From Shinisaurus crocodilurus (lineage: Eukaryota; Chordata; Lepidosauria; Squamata; Shinisauridae): a stretch of 64,000 bases of DNA. The first letter of the stretch is position 1. Each line of letters begins with the position of its first letter. Below are positions 1 to 12,059 of the stretch, piece after piece. The notes under the pieces are model-generated. The model ran no database searches and was not told where the DNA came from. It worked only from the letters and a program-made list of their open reading frames with translations. A program made the position numbers and the translations under genes. The DNA is taken from assembly GCA_021292165.1 (NCBI GenBank), contig CM037878.1, positions 7,494,857 through 7,558,856 on the forward strand, in the 5' to 3' direction.

Positions 1-32
1 AATGCAAGGCGTGTCCTGAGAAGGTGGAAGGT

Positions 33-52
33 GTGTGTGTGTGTGTGTGTGT
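33..52. repeat. (GT)n microsatellite
   Basis: About ten GT units. Confidence 0.95.
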
Positions 53-1993
53 CGGCCGGAGGATAGACCAGCACTGAATACAAAATGGTCACAGGGATTG
101 CTCTGGGCTGGAGGATTTTACACCCGTTCAGCCTCCAGTGACAGGCTGCCTGTTCAGAGGCCGTGTTAGGGGCCGGCCCACTAGGGCTGGAGCCCCGAAT
201 CTTTCATTTGGAGCCCCGAATCTCTGCCCCACCACCCTGTGGTCCATGCAGACTTGCTGAAATAAAGGTCCAGGGGCCCTGGGAATCTCTGTTGCATCTG
301 AGACCCCTGGAATAGCTGTCCACACCTGCTGCTGCTGCCGCCCGCTCCCCAAATCTTTCTGCCTGAGGTTTTTTTCCTGAAATCAAATGCCCTCCTCTCC
401 CCTGCCCATAGCAGCCCTTTCTACAAATAAGGGTGTCCTTGGGAGAGAGGGTCCTTTCAAGACACACAAACACACAGACTTTAGAGCATAGGTAAATTAG
501 CACATGCAACTTTGTGCATTTCTTTTGTCCTGTGGGCCTGAGCCCTGAATCTTTTTCGGTACCTAGCACCGCTCCTGCTCCTGTTCTTCCTACGCACCCG
601 TCACTGGGGCGTCTTGCCGGGGGCGGGGGGCTACCCAGCTTCTGAAGGTGGAATTCGGTATCCTTCCTGCTGACCCACCTAAACCGTTTGCCCCCCGGAG
701 CATTGGCAACGGAGAGACTGCGTCAGGAGTAGCAGCCTGAGCGCAAAATCCAGGGGGCTCTGACCCCAGCTCCCATCACCCCTCCATCGTGCTAGGACGT
801 GCTCTGGGTTTTGTCCCGCTTGCGTTGTGTTGACTGCTTGTGGAAGAACATGAGCTAAAATGAACCTAGCCGGGTGTTCTCCTGATGCTTTGGTACGTGG
901 AGAGCAACCCCTTCTGGCGCGTGCGACACGCAAGCGGTCGAGGCGCAGCAAACCAGGGCACCCGAGGAGGCAGCTCTCTGGCCACCGGGGTCTGAGCACA
1001 GGGGTGCGGAGGAGCCTGAGAAGTTATTTGAAATCCCAGTCAGAGGCCCACACAGGAAATTGCCTCTCCAGCCCGCAGTTAAATCTGACCTCTTGGCAGC
1101 CAGTCAAAACAGCGTTCCCGGCGAATACCATCGAGTCTCTGTTCCAGGCTAGCGGGCAGGCGAGGGAGAGATTCCCCGGGGACGGACTGGAGGAAGGGAA
1201 AGGGGAGGAGAGGAGAAAGAAAAAACACAGAGGCACACTCGTGCACCAGTCTGGACAGTGTCCTGTTGCGGAAGGCAGCACAACAACCCTCGCCTGGTCC
1301 TGTCGCAGAGAGAACCCTCGACCCTGGCGGGATTCTTATCCCTTTTTTTGGACACCGGAAGGTCAGAGAGTCTTGAGCTGGGACTGGCATGCTTTCTCTT
1401 GCTACTTGCCTTCGGAGGAGCAAATCGGGATTTCAGACAGGCTGTGACAAGGGAACCTCCGCGTTTGCCGCCCGCAGCTCTTGGTGAAGCCTGGACCTAG
1501 TTTTCTTGGGGCTGTGGACAGGGCAGCATGGCGTGCGGCGACTGTCGGACGGCTGGATGGGTCGGCAGCCGACTGTCCTGGGTCCCGACATGACCCGTCA
1601 ACTAGGATGGAGTCCACGCAGATGCCTCCGAGATCCGCATCTCTGGATGTACACGATGTTTCCTGAAGGAGTTTTGGAGCCTGGGTTTCTGGAGGGATTG
1701 TTTCCGTGGGAATCGGCATTGGTCAGCTCGTCCAGCCCTGGAACTCCGGTGGTTTGTGGGGGTTTTGGTAGCCAGTGATCACCCGAAGATCCGACTGGCA
1801 GGGAGTCCCGGCTTCCTCTCTGGGCAGCAGAGATGCGGCGTTTTGAGGCTTTGCGCCGCTCTTTCCCATTTCTGGCCCGTTTCCGCGTTTACACGGTAAG
1901 AGGGTGGCACGTCACGTGCCCATTTGCATCAAGGAACTTTCCTACCTGCCCTACCTTTTCCATGTGGTTCTCTCCAGGTTGATTCTCACTGCC
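53..1993. other. No gene recognised; upstream DNA
   Basis: GC-rich with scattered CG (about 600-1900). Open frames on both strands overlap each other and show no domain. I see no repeat family of the kinds listed elsewhere. Confidence 0.6.
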
Positions 1994-2249
1994 TTTTATT
2001 TTATTTATTTTATTTATTTATTTATTATATTTATACCCCACCTTTTTTCGTGCAAGGAACCCAAGGCGGCTTACATAATCCTCCCCCTCCTCTCCATTTT
2101 ATCCTCACAACAACCCTGTGAGGTAGGTTAGGCTGAGAGGCAGTGACTGGCCCAAAGTCACCCAGTGAGTTTCATGGCCGAGCGAGGACTAGAACCCGGA
2201 TCTCCCGAGTCCCAGTCCAACACTCTCACCACTACGCCACACTGGCTCT
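1994..2249 (-). mobile_element. tRNA-type SINE, full copy
   Basis: Reverse complement of the window's commonest SINE. The head AGCCAGTGTGGCGTAGTGGT has a box A-like start and GGTTCTAGTCC is box B-like. The body reads GGGTGACTTTGGGCCAGTCA, and the tail GGGGTATAAATATAATAAAT is AT-rich. Confidence 0.9.
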
Positions 2250-2371
2250 TTTACTTGCGCCTGCGGCTTGGCTGGCTTCCTAGAGTCATCTCCAGCCTGC
2301 TATGGAAGCACCATGCGCACTCCCTGTGGTGTGCTCTTGTGGACTGGATTATGAGGTTTCATAATCCAGAC

Positions 2372-2487
2372 CAGCCTTCTTCAATCTGGGGCCCTCCCGA
2401 TGTGCTGGACTGCAATGCCCGTGTTGGCTGGGGATGCTGGGAGTTGTAGTCCAGCATATCTGAAGGGTGCCAGATTGGAGAAGGCTG
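2372..2487. mobile_element. Palindrome family B (CAGCCTTCCCCAACC type), full copy
   Basis: Palindrome from CAGCCTTCTTCAATC to GATTGGAGAAGGCTG with inner GTGCTGGACTGCAAT/GTTGTAGTCCAGCAT. Flanks ATCCAGAC/GTCTAGAC match at six of eight. Confidence 0.8.
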
Positions 2488-2650
2488 GTCTAGACCAGGG
2501 AAGGCGACGTGTGTGTGTGAGAAAGAGAGAGAGAGAGAGAGACCTTGTTCGAGATTTGGTGGGCATAATATCATTCTAAATTTGGAGAACAATTCCCAGC
2601 TATCAGAAGACCACCACCTTCCCGTCATTAAATGCCATCGATGAAACATC

Positions 2651-2889
2651 AGCCAGTGTGGCGTAGTGGTGAGAGTGTTGGACTGGGACTCGGGAGATCC
2701 AGGTTCTAGTCCCCGCTCGGCCATGAAACTCACTGGGTGACTTTGGGCCAGTCACTGACTCTCAGCCTAACCTACCTCACAGGGTTGTTGTGAGGATAAA
2801 ATGGAGAGGAGGAGGAAGCTTATGTAAGCCACCTTGAGTTCCTTGTAGGAAAAAAGGTGGGGTATAAATGTAATAAATAAATAAATAAA
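2651..2889 (+). mobile_element. tRNA-type SINE, full copy
   Basis: Head at 2651, box B-like GGTTCTAGTCC at about 2703, (AATA)n tail to 2889. Directly followed by a LINE 3' end. Confidence 0.92.
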
Positions 2890-2892
2890 CAT

Positions 2893-3166
2893 CAATAGCC
2901 ATCAATTTGGATGGCTTTAAAGGGGGATTGGACACACTCCTGGAGCAGAAGGCTATCACTGGCTACTAGTCCCGATTGGCTATGTGCTACCTCCAGGATC
3001 AGAGGCAGTATGCGCATGTTGCTGGGGAACATGGGCGGGAGGGTGCTGTTGCACTCATGTCCTGCTTGTGGGCTTCCCGTGGGCAGCTTGTCGGCCGATG
3101 TGTGGACAAAATGCTGGACTAGATGGACCTTGGTCTGATCCAGCAGGGCTCTTCTTATGTCCTTAA
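2893..3166 (+). mobile_element. LINE 3' end, (TTCTTATG) family
   Basis: TTTGGATGGCTTTAAAGGGG to GGACTAGATGGACCTTGGTC and CTTCTTATGTCCTTA. The same non-coding 3' end recurs five more times here. CR1/L2-like, clade not certain. Confidence 0.75.
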
Positions 3167-3599
3167 ATCCCATTACACCCAGCCAGCATGAGCCCGAGGC
3201 TGCAATCCTTCTTACACTTAACTGGGAGTAAGTCTACTTCTAAGCCAGGGTTAGGCACCTTCTGGGGCTTTGTGGGCCAAAACCCCCAGCCTAAATCGCC
3301 TCTGCCGCCAACATTCCCGCCGAATGTGTTGTCACAGCGGCAGCGGCAGAAAACACAGCTCTTCTGCAAGCACCCACGCTGTGCAGGGGAGCACATGGTT
3401 TGTTTGCAAAACAGAATTGTGCTTCCGGGAGGCAGGGGCGGCGGCGCGAGGGGCATAAAAACAGCCACAGGGACCTGCCTGTTGCCCGCCCCTGTTTTAA
3501 GTAGTCATGTGTAAGAATTGCACTGTCTCTTAAGCACTGCTCCCTCATCAGGCCTAGGGTCTTGTCATGGAGGAAAAGGCTGTTGATGTCTACTGGTCC

Positions 3600-4000
3600 C
3601 AGTGGCAATAGATTTACCTCCAGGATTGGAGTCCGCATGCCTAGCGTGCACCAGTTGGTGAGGAGGATGAGTGGGAGGGCGCTGTTGCACTCCTGTCCTA
3701 CTCGGCAGATGAGTGGGAGGGCGCTCGGAAGATGAGTGGGAGGGCGCTGTTGCACTCCTGTCCTACTCGGCAGATGAGTGGGAGGGCGCTCGGAAGATGA
3801 GTGGGAGGGCGCTGTTGCACTCCTGTCCTACTCGGCAGATGAGTGGGAGGGCGCTCGGAAGATGAGTGGGAGGGCGCTGTTGCACTCCTGTCCTGCTTGT
3901 TGGATCCCGCGGGCAGCTGGTTGGCCACTGTGTGAACAGAATGCTGGACTAGATGGACCCTTGGCCTGATCCAGCAGGGCTCTTCTTCTGTTCTTATGGG
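3600..4000 (+). mobile_element. LINE 3' end, (TTCTTATG) family, with internal tandem expansion
   Basis: Same end as 2893-3166. The GGGAGGGCGCTGTTGCACTC part is expanded in 65-bp units (3666-3905). Confidence 0.75.
3666..3905 (+). repeat. 65-bp tandem repeat, about 3.7 units
   Basis: Units start at 3666, 3731, 3796 and 3861, exactly 65 bp apart and nearly identical. Each contains GATGAGTGGGAGGGCGCT twice. Confidence 0.93.
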
Positions 4001-5681
4001 GACAGCCCATCAGACAGGGGCGGGGGGAGAGAGAGAGAGAGAGGAAGATTTCATCCCAAAGCAATAACTGTGCTTCCTGTGAACTATGCAATCTTGTGTG
4101 ATGATAATGAGCCAGAAATAAGGACTTGAGTGGATGTTTGTTCATTTTTTTAAGATGGCCAGGTAGCATCCCAGCCTGAACACTGTTTGGTAGTAGAAGT
4201 GGGGGCTCTTTCTGTTCCCCACCCCCACCTCACTGGCGCAGCGCTCTGGTATTTTTAACCCAAGCTCCGCCGCAAAAAATCTGTATTGTTGTCACGCTGC
4301 AGTTTAAAAGTGGCTCTAACCCAAGAACACAAAGGCATACTCGCCCACCGCACGCACGGAGAGCCTGGGCTCTCTCCATTTGTGGAAGCAGGAGAGGGAA
4401 AGGAAGGCTGGGGGGGGCAGCATTGGTGCAGCTGTAGGAAGGCACAGGTGACTACAAACGCATGCGGTATCTCTTTTGAAGTGTGCCTTTCCCTGTTCTG
4501 TCCTGTTTTTCATAATGTTCCGAACCCTTCACTCCTTGTAAAATGTGCAGCCCAGTTGTGAGGACAACAGAGCTTAGAACTCCCAAGTTAGGTGTGCACG
4601 AGACTGCAGCCTAAGTGACTTGCCCAAGGCTACCAGACAAGGTCTGTGGCAGAGGTTAAAATGTTGGGTGCCTCTTCCAAGGTGCTGTAGCAGGAGCTGG
4701 GACTTGACTCTAATTTCCCAGACTGGCCTAGGGTCCAAAGAGGAATGTTTTTTTGTCTCTCCAGCTTGAATTCTGCCTCTGCTCCCTATCTGGCTAAAAT
4801 CAGAGATGGAGAGAACCATAGAGAAGAGCGTTCTGAGCTCTGAATTTGGAGGCAGGGGTGTGTGTGTTCCAGTCCAAAGGGCTGTGGGATGGACAGAGAA
4901 GCCACTGTTCATGTTTAGGAGTACATACCCTTAAGTAAGAGAGAGAGGGTGTCCTTTGGACTAGGCTTGGAGTGTGTGGCACGGAGATAAAAAAACAACA
5001 ACCATGGATATGGTCCGGGCAATGTTAAAGTCCCTTGCCCGCATGGACGCCCGCGAAAAGAATTGGGCGTGTAGTGGTGCAAAGCATTTTGCAAGTCCTG
5101 TCTGCGGCGGCCCCATTTGCACATGCAAGTCCTCACTTGATGGTGCACTTTTCCACACTCAACATGCCTGAGTGAATTGCCCTTAATCGCAGAAATGGGA
5201 ATCCCACAAAACGTGCTTTCCTTCCAGACCTGGAAGCTGTGGGTGCAAAATGTCTGGCGTTTTATACCAGTTAGCTCAAAAGCTCAAAACAGGTAGCCGT
5301 ATTTACTGATGAGTCACACTTTGCTCTATCCAGTGGACTCCGCAACCTGCCAAGGCTGTCTGTTCCACCCTTGGACAGCTCTTGCCATTAGGAAGTTTCT
5401 CCTAATGTTTAGCAGAAATTTGCTTCCCTGCATTTTCTAAAGTTTGAGAGCCACACTGACCCCCGAGCGACCGCAGGAGTTGGCACCTGGAGTGGGTGGG
5501 AGGTTGTTTATGGCCTCCTAGCAAAAATGCAGACACCTGTGAAGGACTCAAGAGAAACCCTGAAGTATTTTGTGTTTGTGCAGCCAGCATACCCAAATAA
5601 AGAGTCTTGTGGCATTTTAACGGCTAGCAGGCTTCTTGTGGCATAAGCTTTTGTAAGCCACATATAAGCTGATGCCACGAT

Positions 5682-5857
5682 CAGGCCTGTGGCTCAAGCT
5701 GGCTCAGCTTGTCTGAGTGTGGAAAGCTAAGCAGGGTCAGGCCTGGTTATTACTTGGATGGGAGACCCCTCCTCTAGTTTCCTGCATTGAGCAGGGGGTT
5801 GGACTCGATAGCCTTGTAGGCTCCTTCCAACCCTATGATCTATGAAATCTATGAAAT
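5682..5857 (+). mobile_element. 5S rRNA-derived SINE with CR1-like tail
   Basis: AAAGCTAAGCAGGGTCAGGC followed by CCTGGTTATTACTTGGATGG is 5S rRNA sequence (internal promoter region). It is followed by a CR1-like 3' end, GGGGGTTGGACTCGATAGCC and CTATGA repeats. Confidence 0.85.
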
Positions 5858-6187
5858 TGGTTAAGTCTTGAAGGTGCCCCGAGAACTTTTATTTGTGCCC
5901 CTTGCTGCCTGCAACAGACGCGGGCTGAAATACCGTACAGGCCAGGGAGTATGCCACATGGAACACAATTCTGAGTAAACATGCGAAAGATTGTAGTGTG
6001 GGCCTCTGGCATTGATGTGAACGTAGTAGCATCACTGGAGAGAGAAACTTCTGTATCCTCATTGTGTCAATGAGCCCTTGATCTCGGGGGAACAAGAGTC
6101 GTCTTTGGGAAGGAGTGTCAGGTACGAAGGGCTCTTCTCTCCAGCAGGCCAAGAAAGAACAGCTGGGATCGAAAACCAAACAGGGCG

Positions 6188-6214
6188 GTGTGTGTGTGTG
6201 TGTGTGTGTGTGTC
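6188..6214. repeat. (GT)n microsatellite
   Basis: About 13 GT units. Confidence 0.95.
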
Positions 6215-6787
6215 GGTTAACCAATGGTGGAACAATGAGCCAAGAATGAAGGCGAGAGAGTCTTCATTGCTCAACTTGCAGATCAAGACCAGATGCCCTT
6301 AGGAGAAGGGCGGGAGGAAAGGGTGCCACAAAGGAGAATCCCATAAGAACAAAATATCCAAGATTAAAAAGTGCAGTTCTGTGCCTTAGATCTATGGCCT
6401 GTTTCTGCAATGGAACAATCAAAATTACTTCAAATGGTGTATACTAGCATTTCTCATATTTTATAGACTCCTGGTCCTCTTCTAAACGTGTTAGAAGAAA
6501 TTTCACAGCCCCTTCTACATCCGAAGTTTCATTGGGGGGGGGGGGAAACCAGCTCACCCTCACATCTCGTCTCCCCGGCTCACTTCCTACGGAACACCGT
6601 GCTGCTGGCCTTATCCCCAAGTGGGGGCTACCACCTGGCACCTCCAGCAGCCAGAATCTGGCAACCTCGCTTTGCCCACCCCCACCCCAAGCAATTCCAA
6701 AGAAGCTGCAAAGCCGCTTTTTGGTGAGCCTTGTGTGTTATATAGACCTCTTCCCAAGAAGGCATGCAAAAGGACTCCCGTGTAGAC

Positions 6788-6922
6788 CAGTGTTCTCCAA
6801 CCTTGGGCCCCCAGATGTTTTTGGCCGACAACTCCCAGCATGCCCCAGCCAGCATAGCTGGCTGGGGCATGCTGGGAGTTGTCGGCCAAAAACATCTGGG
6901 GGCCCAAGGTTGGAGAACACTG
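6788..6922. mobile_element. Palindromic hAT-type MITE, copy 1
   Basis: 135-bp near-perfect palindrome running from CAGTGTTCTCCAACC to its reverse complement, with an ATA loop. It is flanked by the 8-bp duplication GTGTAGAC (6780-6787, 6923-6930). Both arms carry the GGGCCCCC variant. Confidence 0.93.
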
Positions 6923-6930
6923 GTGTAGAC

Positions 6931-9900
6931 GCTTCAATGGAAATTGACACGGCAAGGAGGAGTTTCAGCTAGTCGTCTTCCTGAAGAACTAGTTTTTTTC
7001 TATGTGCCGGTGGATCATTTCAACATGTCCTGTGCAGGTGTACTTGGAAGTAAGTCCTACTAAATTCGATGGCTTTTACTCCCAAGTAAATAAAGCTGGA
7101 CACAGACAATATTTTTTTTTTAAGAAAGCCACATGTGGTTGGAGGTGTTGCTCCCTGTGGTGCAGACATTCTCTCTGTCTCTCTCTTGTGCACACACACA
7201 CACACCCCATCTGCCAGTCAAACTGGTTTTGCAGGATTTTGCAGTGATGCCAAAATATGCAGCACCTGTTTACCAGGGGGAGAAAGTGAGATGAGCGTGG
7301 TACCCTGACCAGTAGCCGGCCAGCTTTCTCACCTCCTACAGTTTATTATTGTTTCCACCCTAAGGGTGCATAGGGTGGGAGCTGTGGCGACCCGAACCTG
7401 CATTTGGGGATGGCACATTTCCTGCATCTGCTGGATGCAGCTCTCGGTCCCGGAAGAACAGTGTGGGTTGGAGAGGAAGCGCACTGCCGTCTGGCCACAG
7501 CACCACTGGGCAATGGCTGGGGACACAGTGAGACACAGTGTTGCCAGCCGTTGCAGCCTCTGCCCGAAAACCAACCTGGAAACGCTGCCTAATGGAGAAA
7601 AGGCCACGCTATGAGGGTGCTGCTGTACAGGGCGGCAGAAGAAGAAAAGTTCAGGCATGTGTAGAAGCCCAAGAATCTCAGCTTTTGGTTCACATCAAGT
7701 TACTAGTCCTTATGGCTGGGAACCTCAGAGCTTCGGAGCGTTCTGGCTAATGAGAGAAAAAGTAATGGACATTTCAGAAATAAAGCCAGGGCCTCGTCCG
7801 TATTCCATTTATGCACTTCGGTGTAGTAGCGATCCCATGTCAGTTCCAGATTCCTGATACAACCCTCACCCTGGCATTTCATATTAAAACAATTTTTTTC
7901 AATTACCAAAAAAAAATATTAACAATTAGTGATGGTGGATAGTGTCTACTGATCACTGAAGCGTTTACTTTTAAAATTGTTTTGGACGCATCTTATCATG
8001 GGGGGGCGGCGGCGGCGGGTGTGTGTGTGTTGCTGCAGAACTCTGTGCTGTTTTCAGAGTCCCCCAACCCTTCTTTCCATATCCCTGCACTGAGCTCCTC
8101 TTTTATTTATTCGTGTGGAAACGTGGGCAGTTTCCCACACGAATAAATGCTCCCTGCCTCTGCTAAGTCTCTGCCCCTCTTTTGCCTTTTTGAGGTGCCT
8201 TTTTAAAAGATCTTGTTCGTGTGTGCACAGGTGCACAAGCTAAACAGCTTGAGGGTGTTTTAACTTTTTGTTTGTTTGTTTTGCTTTTTGTTTTAATGAA
8301 GCTGTTGCGCACAGACTGCTTGTTTGCCTACTTGTTTGTTTATTTCTTAGAGGTGTTTCTAGCCTGCCCTTCAGTCGTATTCCCAATGAAATAAACTGCC
8401 ACGAAACCAGCACCAACAGTCAGCTAGATTGAAACTGCAGCCAAAAAGTGGGGGAAATGAAATAAAAAATTGTTGCCTTGTGCCGAAAAGTTAATAGGGC
8501 AAACCTCTCCTACGGTGTGGGGCGGGCATTCTAGGCCTGGGGCACCACCACCTAGAAGGCCCTTCTCTGGAGCCAGAAGTAGAGGAGGTCTTGCAGTTAC
8601 TGCATAAGTGAAGACAGGTGGAGAAGAGGGTTTGGTGATGTGGAATAGAATGTGGGTGTCCCTCTTTTCCATCTGCAAAGGGTTGGAAGAGCGATGGATT
8701 TTTAAAGTTGTTGTTATTGCTGCTGTTGTTGTGAAGCGTTGCAGCTCAGTGGTAGAGCACATGCTTTGAGATTTCCGTAATGCCTTGAATTGCAAGTAAC
8801 TTGGTTGGAGAGCGTTTTGCAAGACAAGCGCAAATTTTTAAATACTTTAATTTTTTTCGACTTGATATGCAAGCGATGTCTTGCAAGACAAGTACTGTAG
8901 TACGGCTTAAATTAAAAATCTCTGTACAAATTTTTTTTGGGGGGGGATTTCGTTTTGATAGAAGAGTGTTTTGGATTACAACAAGCACGTTTCCGGAACG
9001 AATGATGCTCTCAATCCAACGCATGACTGTATAGGGTTCCCAAAGTTCAATCAGGTAGCAGTGGAGGAAAAGAATCCTTGATCTGTATGGCAGGGGTTGG
9101 GGGGGGTAGGGCTGTCGTGGTTCCTCGGCAGCAAAGGACTCTCCACATGCTCAGAGGCGCCGTTCTTTCACGAGGCACAGCTCCCTCGAGCATCGAAAAC
9201 CAGATTCCACGGTTAAGTGCAGTGGGCTCAGATTTTTAATTCTTTGCGAATGCCAGAAAGTTATTCTTACACACACACACACACACCGCTCACCACCACC
9301 ACCACCACCATAGTCATGTACGACAGCGTGAAATAGGAAGGACAAACAGTTTGCAGGATTTCATTTCTAATTTTTAGAAATAAACGGTTCTCATTTAAAA
9401 AACGCCTGAAGCTTCAAAAGGAAGGCGGTGAAGCGGGGGGATCATCTTAGAGGAGCCTTGGCCAACCTGGTGCCCTCTAGGTGGATTGGACTACCACTCC
9501 CAGGTTGCCCAAGGCTGCCTTAGACATTAAGGGGAGATTCAGCAGGCCATATACCCCACACACACACACACAGGACATGATGTCATCTAAGGCCTAGCTT
9601 GTTTCGATGCACAGGCAGGAAGGAAGAAGGTGTGTTTCAAGCCTTCTCCACCCGCCACCGCCTCCAGTGTGGCTTTTATTCGGGGTGCTTGGTCTGTCTG
9701 CAGATGTTGGAATTTCGTCCCTCCGGTGGTTTCCTACCCAGATGCCATTTGCTGCCTGCGGTTTGTGACATTCCCCTATAAATGGTTAAGAGAACCTTTG
9801 CTGGGTGGGTGGGTGGATTGTGTGTCTGTTGTTTCCAGCTTCTTTGCTCCAGAAATCCATCCTCCTTAAAAGAAAGAAAGAAAGAAAACTCCAGTGTTTT

Positions 9901-10710
9901 CGGACTGATCGATCCTGTTAATTGCAAGGATCCCAGAGGCACGCTGGCAATGCAGTAATGCTAAAAACCATCAATATGAAACAGGGCTGCCACGCCCCCT
10001 TTCCCTGATCCCGCCCATTTCCCCACCACGGATCTGCGTGGTTTCCTGGTTTTTCTGTGTGTGTCCCCCCTGCCCAAAAAAAGGATGAAATGCTTTGGTT
10101 ACTAGAGCTTTAAGCTAAAATAGGCTGGTATTTTGGGCCCCCCGCCACTTTTTGCCTCACCCCATTTTGCCTTTGGCCCCCCGCCCACCAGTAGAATGCA
10201 GCCCCCCCCCCCCCCCGCCGGAGAGCGTCAGAGGTTTGGCACCCCTGAGAGAAAACCACTGACAAAATTGATGTTATGTTCCAAATGGACGAAAGGAACC
10301 ACAAATGCACTCCCTTTACTAGCAGCAGTGACCTTCAAGCTCCGTTAAAAGCTCAGGTGGAGGGAGGGAAGGGCGGTCTTTTCAGCCATCTCCTAAAGGG
10401 AGGGCATTCCAGAGGCGAAGGGCCACAACCGAGCAGACCCTGCTGTTCGTTGCGGCCAGCCCCTTCGGCTCCAACAGTGGAGGGAGGCATCTGGAGCGGG
10501 GGCCTCTGCAGAACATATCTCTATATTTGTGTAGGAAGGAGATTCTTGGGGTTTTTTTTCTTATTTTGCTGATGCCCTCAGTGATCTTATCTATTTAGAA
10601 GATTTCTGCCCCCGCCGTTCGATCGAATGATCCGCTAGGTGGCTTAATGAGAGATTGTAATAACAGACACACGCACGCAGATGCACCAAGCCCACACAGC
10701 TGAGCGGCCC
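6931..10710. other. No gene recognised; unassigned DNA
   Basis: Includes a short hairpin (8104-8148, CGTGTGGAAAC/GTTTCCCACACG), a half palindrome B (about 9454-9520), a short tRNA-SINE scrap near 8740 and an L2-like scrap in minus orientation at about 10350-10490. Confidence 0.55.
9268..9310. repeat. (CA)n followed by (CAC)n
   Basis: A CA run changes to CCACCACCACCACCACCA. Confidence 0.93.
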
Positions 10711-10976
10711 GGAATAATGGGCTCAAGTTACAGGAACCTAGATTCCACCTAAACATCAGGAAAAATTTCCTGACTGTCAGAGCAATAAGACAATGGAATC
10801 AACTACCTAGGGAGGTGGTGGGCTCTCCCACTCTGGAGGCATTCAAGGTGCGGCTGGACAGACATCTGTCAGGGATGCTTTGACCTGGATTCCTGCACTG
10901 AGCAGGGGGTTGGACTCGATGGCCTTGTAGGCCCCTTCCAACTCTACTTTTCTATGATTCTATGATTCTATGATTC
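10711..10976 (+). mobile_element. CR1 LINE 3' end
   Basis: Codes the ORF2 C-terminal end ([20 protein letters not shown] type) and ends in the CR1 hallmark (ATTCTATG)n at 10954-10976. Confidence 0.93.
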
Positions 10977-11113
10977 AAGGACTGCTGGCCAGCTTGGTCG
11001 CCCCCTCACCATGAAGTTCAGTCATGGTGTATTATTTCTCTCTCATACGCACGTGCATTTTAAATTTTTTTTTAAAAGTTATTAATTTCAATTAATTTAT
11101 TTTTTAAAGTGAT

Positions 11114-11223
11114 TAAGGGCACAATCCTATGGCATGTTTAGACAGGAAAAAGGCCTACAACTCCCAGCATGAGTTGTAGGCCTTTTTTCCCCGGCCTAAA
11201 CATGCCATAGGATTGTGCCCTTA
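11114..11223. mobile_element. Fold-back element, TAAGGGCACAATCCTATG family, copy 1
   Basis: 110-bp palindrome with outer arms TAAGGGCACAATCCTATGGC and the exact complement at the right end, and an inner GGCCTACAACTC pairing with GAGTTGTAGGCC. No clear target duplication seen. Confidence 0.8.
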
Positions 11224-11253
11224 GAAGTTATTATTAAATGGGGCGCCGTGGGG

Positions 11254-11371
11254 CAGACTTCTTCAACTTGGTGCCCTCCAGATGTGCTGGACTGCACTTC
11301 CCATCATGCTGACTGGGAATGATGGCAGTTGGAGTCCAACATGTCTGGAGGGCACCAGGTTGGAGAAGACT
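11254..11371. mobile_element. Palindrome family B copy
   Basis: Two arms, GGTGCCCTCCAGATGTGCTG and its complement further right, around a short centre. Ends are degraded relative to CAGCCTTC. Confidence 0.72.
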
Positions 11372-11420
11372 CTTCTATATCATGTATATGCCTTTTTATA
11401 CATATCTTAATGTTGTCGTT

Positions 11421-11655
11421 GTTGCCACATTTATATCCTGCCTTTTTTTTTTTTCTTGCAAAGGAACCCAAGGTAGCTTACGGTAATCCTCCTTTGCATT
11501 TTATCTTCACAACAGCCCTGTGAGGTGGGCAGGGCTGAGAGTCAGTGACTGGCCCAAAGTCACCCGGTGAGCTTCCTGACCGAGTGGGGACTTGAACCCG
11601 GGTCTCCCGAGTCCCAGTGAAACCCTCTCACTGCACCGCCACACCCCTCGCTCTC
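11421..11655 (-). mobile_element. tRNA-type SINE, older copy
   Basis: Same body with more substitutions; T-run in place of the GGCGGGGTATAAA end. Confidence 0.82.
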
Positions 11656-11909
11656 CTTTGCGAACCGGTGTTGCGTCGCGGCTAAGAGACTGGGCTGGAA
11701 ATGAGGCGTCTTGCGTCTGCCACGAACTCGCTAGGCGGCCTCCTGTGTCCACTTACCCCGGGAGCAAGCCCCATTGAACTCGACGGGACTTCTGTCTTGC
11801 GTAAAGCATGTTATAAGATTGTGCCGTCAGGCAAGCCACACTCGCGCTCTCAGCCCGTCTGTGGCAGCAGGGAAATAATTGCGGCCTTCCCTTACAAGGT
11901 TGTTCTGAG

Positions 11910-12055
11910 CAGGGCTTTTTTTCTGGTGGAACTCACCGGAACTAAGTTCCAGCACCTTTTCTTCTATTAATTGCATGACAATTTAATCGCCATCTACTCC
12001 CGAGGAAATGTAATCCAAGAGTTCCGGTACCCTTTTCTCCAGAAAAAAAGCACTG
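11910..12055. mobile_element. hAT-type non-autonomous element, 146 bp
   Basis: Termini CAGGGCTTTTTTTCTGG and CCAGAAAAAAAGCACTG with the perfect 8-bp duplication GTTCTGAG (11902-11909, 12056-12063). The inverted arms also share GGAACT/AGTTCC blocks. Confidence 0.88.
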
Positions 12056-12059
12056 GTTC

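Larger units (their letters stand above)
4001..6787. other. No gene recognised; largely unassigned DNA with one 5S-derived SINE
   Basis: Besides the SINE at 5682 and short GA and GT runs, nothing could be identified. Possible old LINE scraps, not supported well enough to list. Confidence 0.55.

Noticed and set aside
860..1447. 195-codon + strand frame near the window start
   Set aside because: No domain, overlapped by three minus-strand frames, no splice or codon evidence.
8739..8775. tRNA gene candidate (CAGCTCAGTGGTAGAGCACA)
   Set aside because: Only the box A half is present and no cloverleaf can be completed; it is a SINE scrap.
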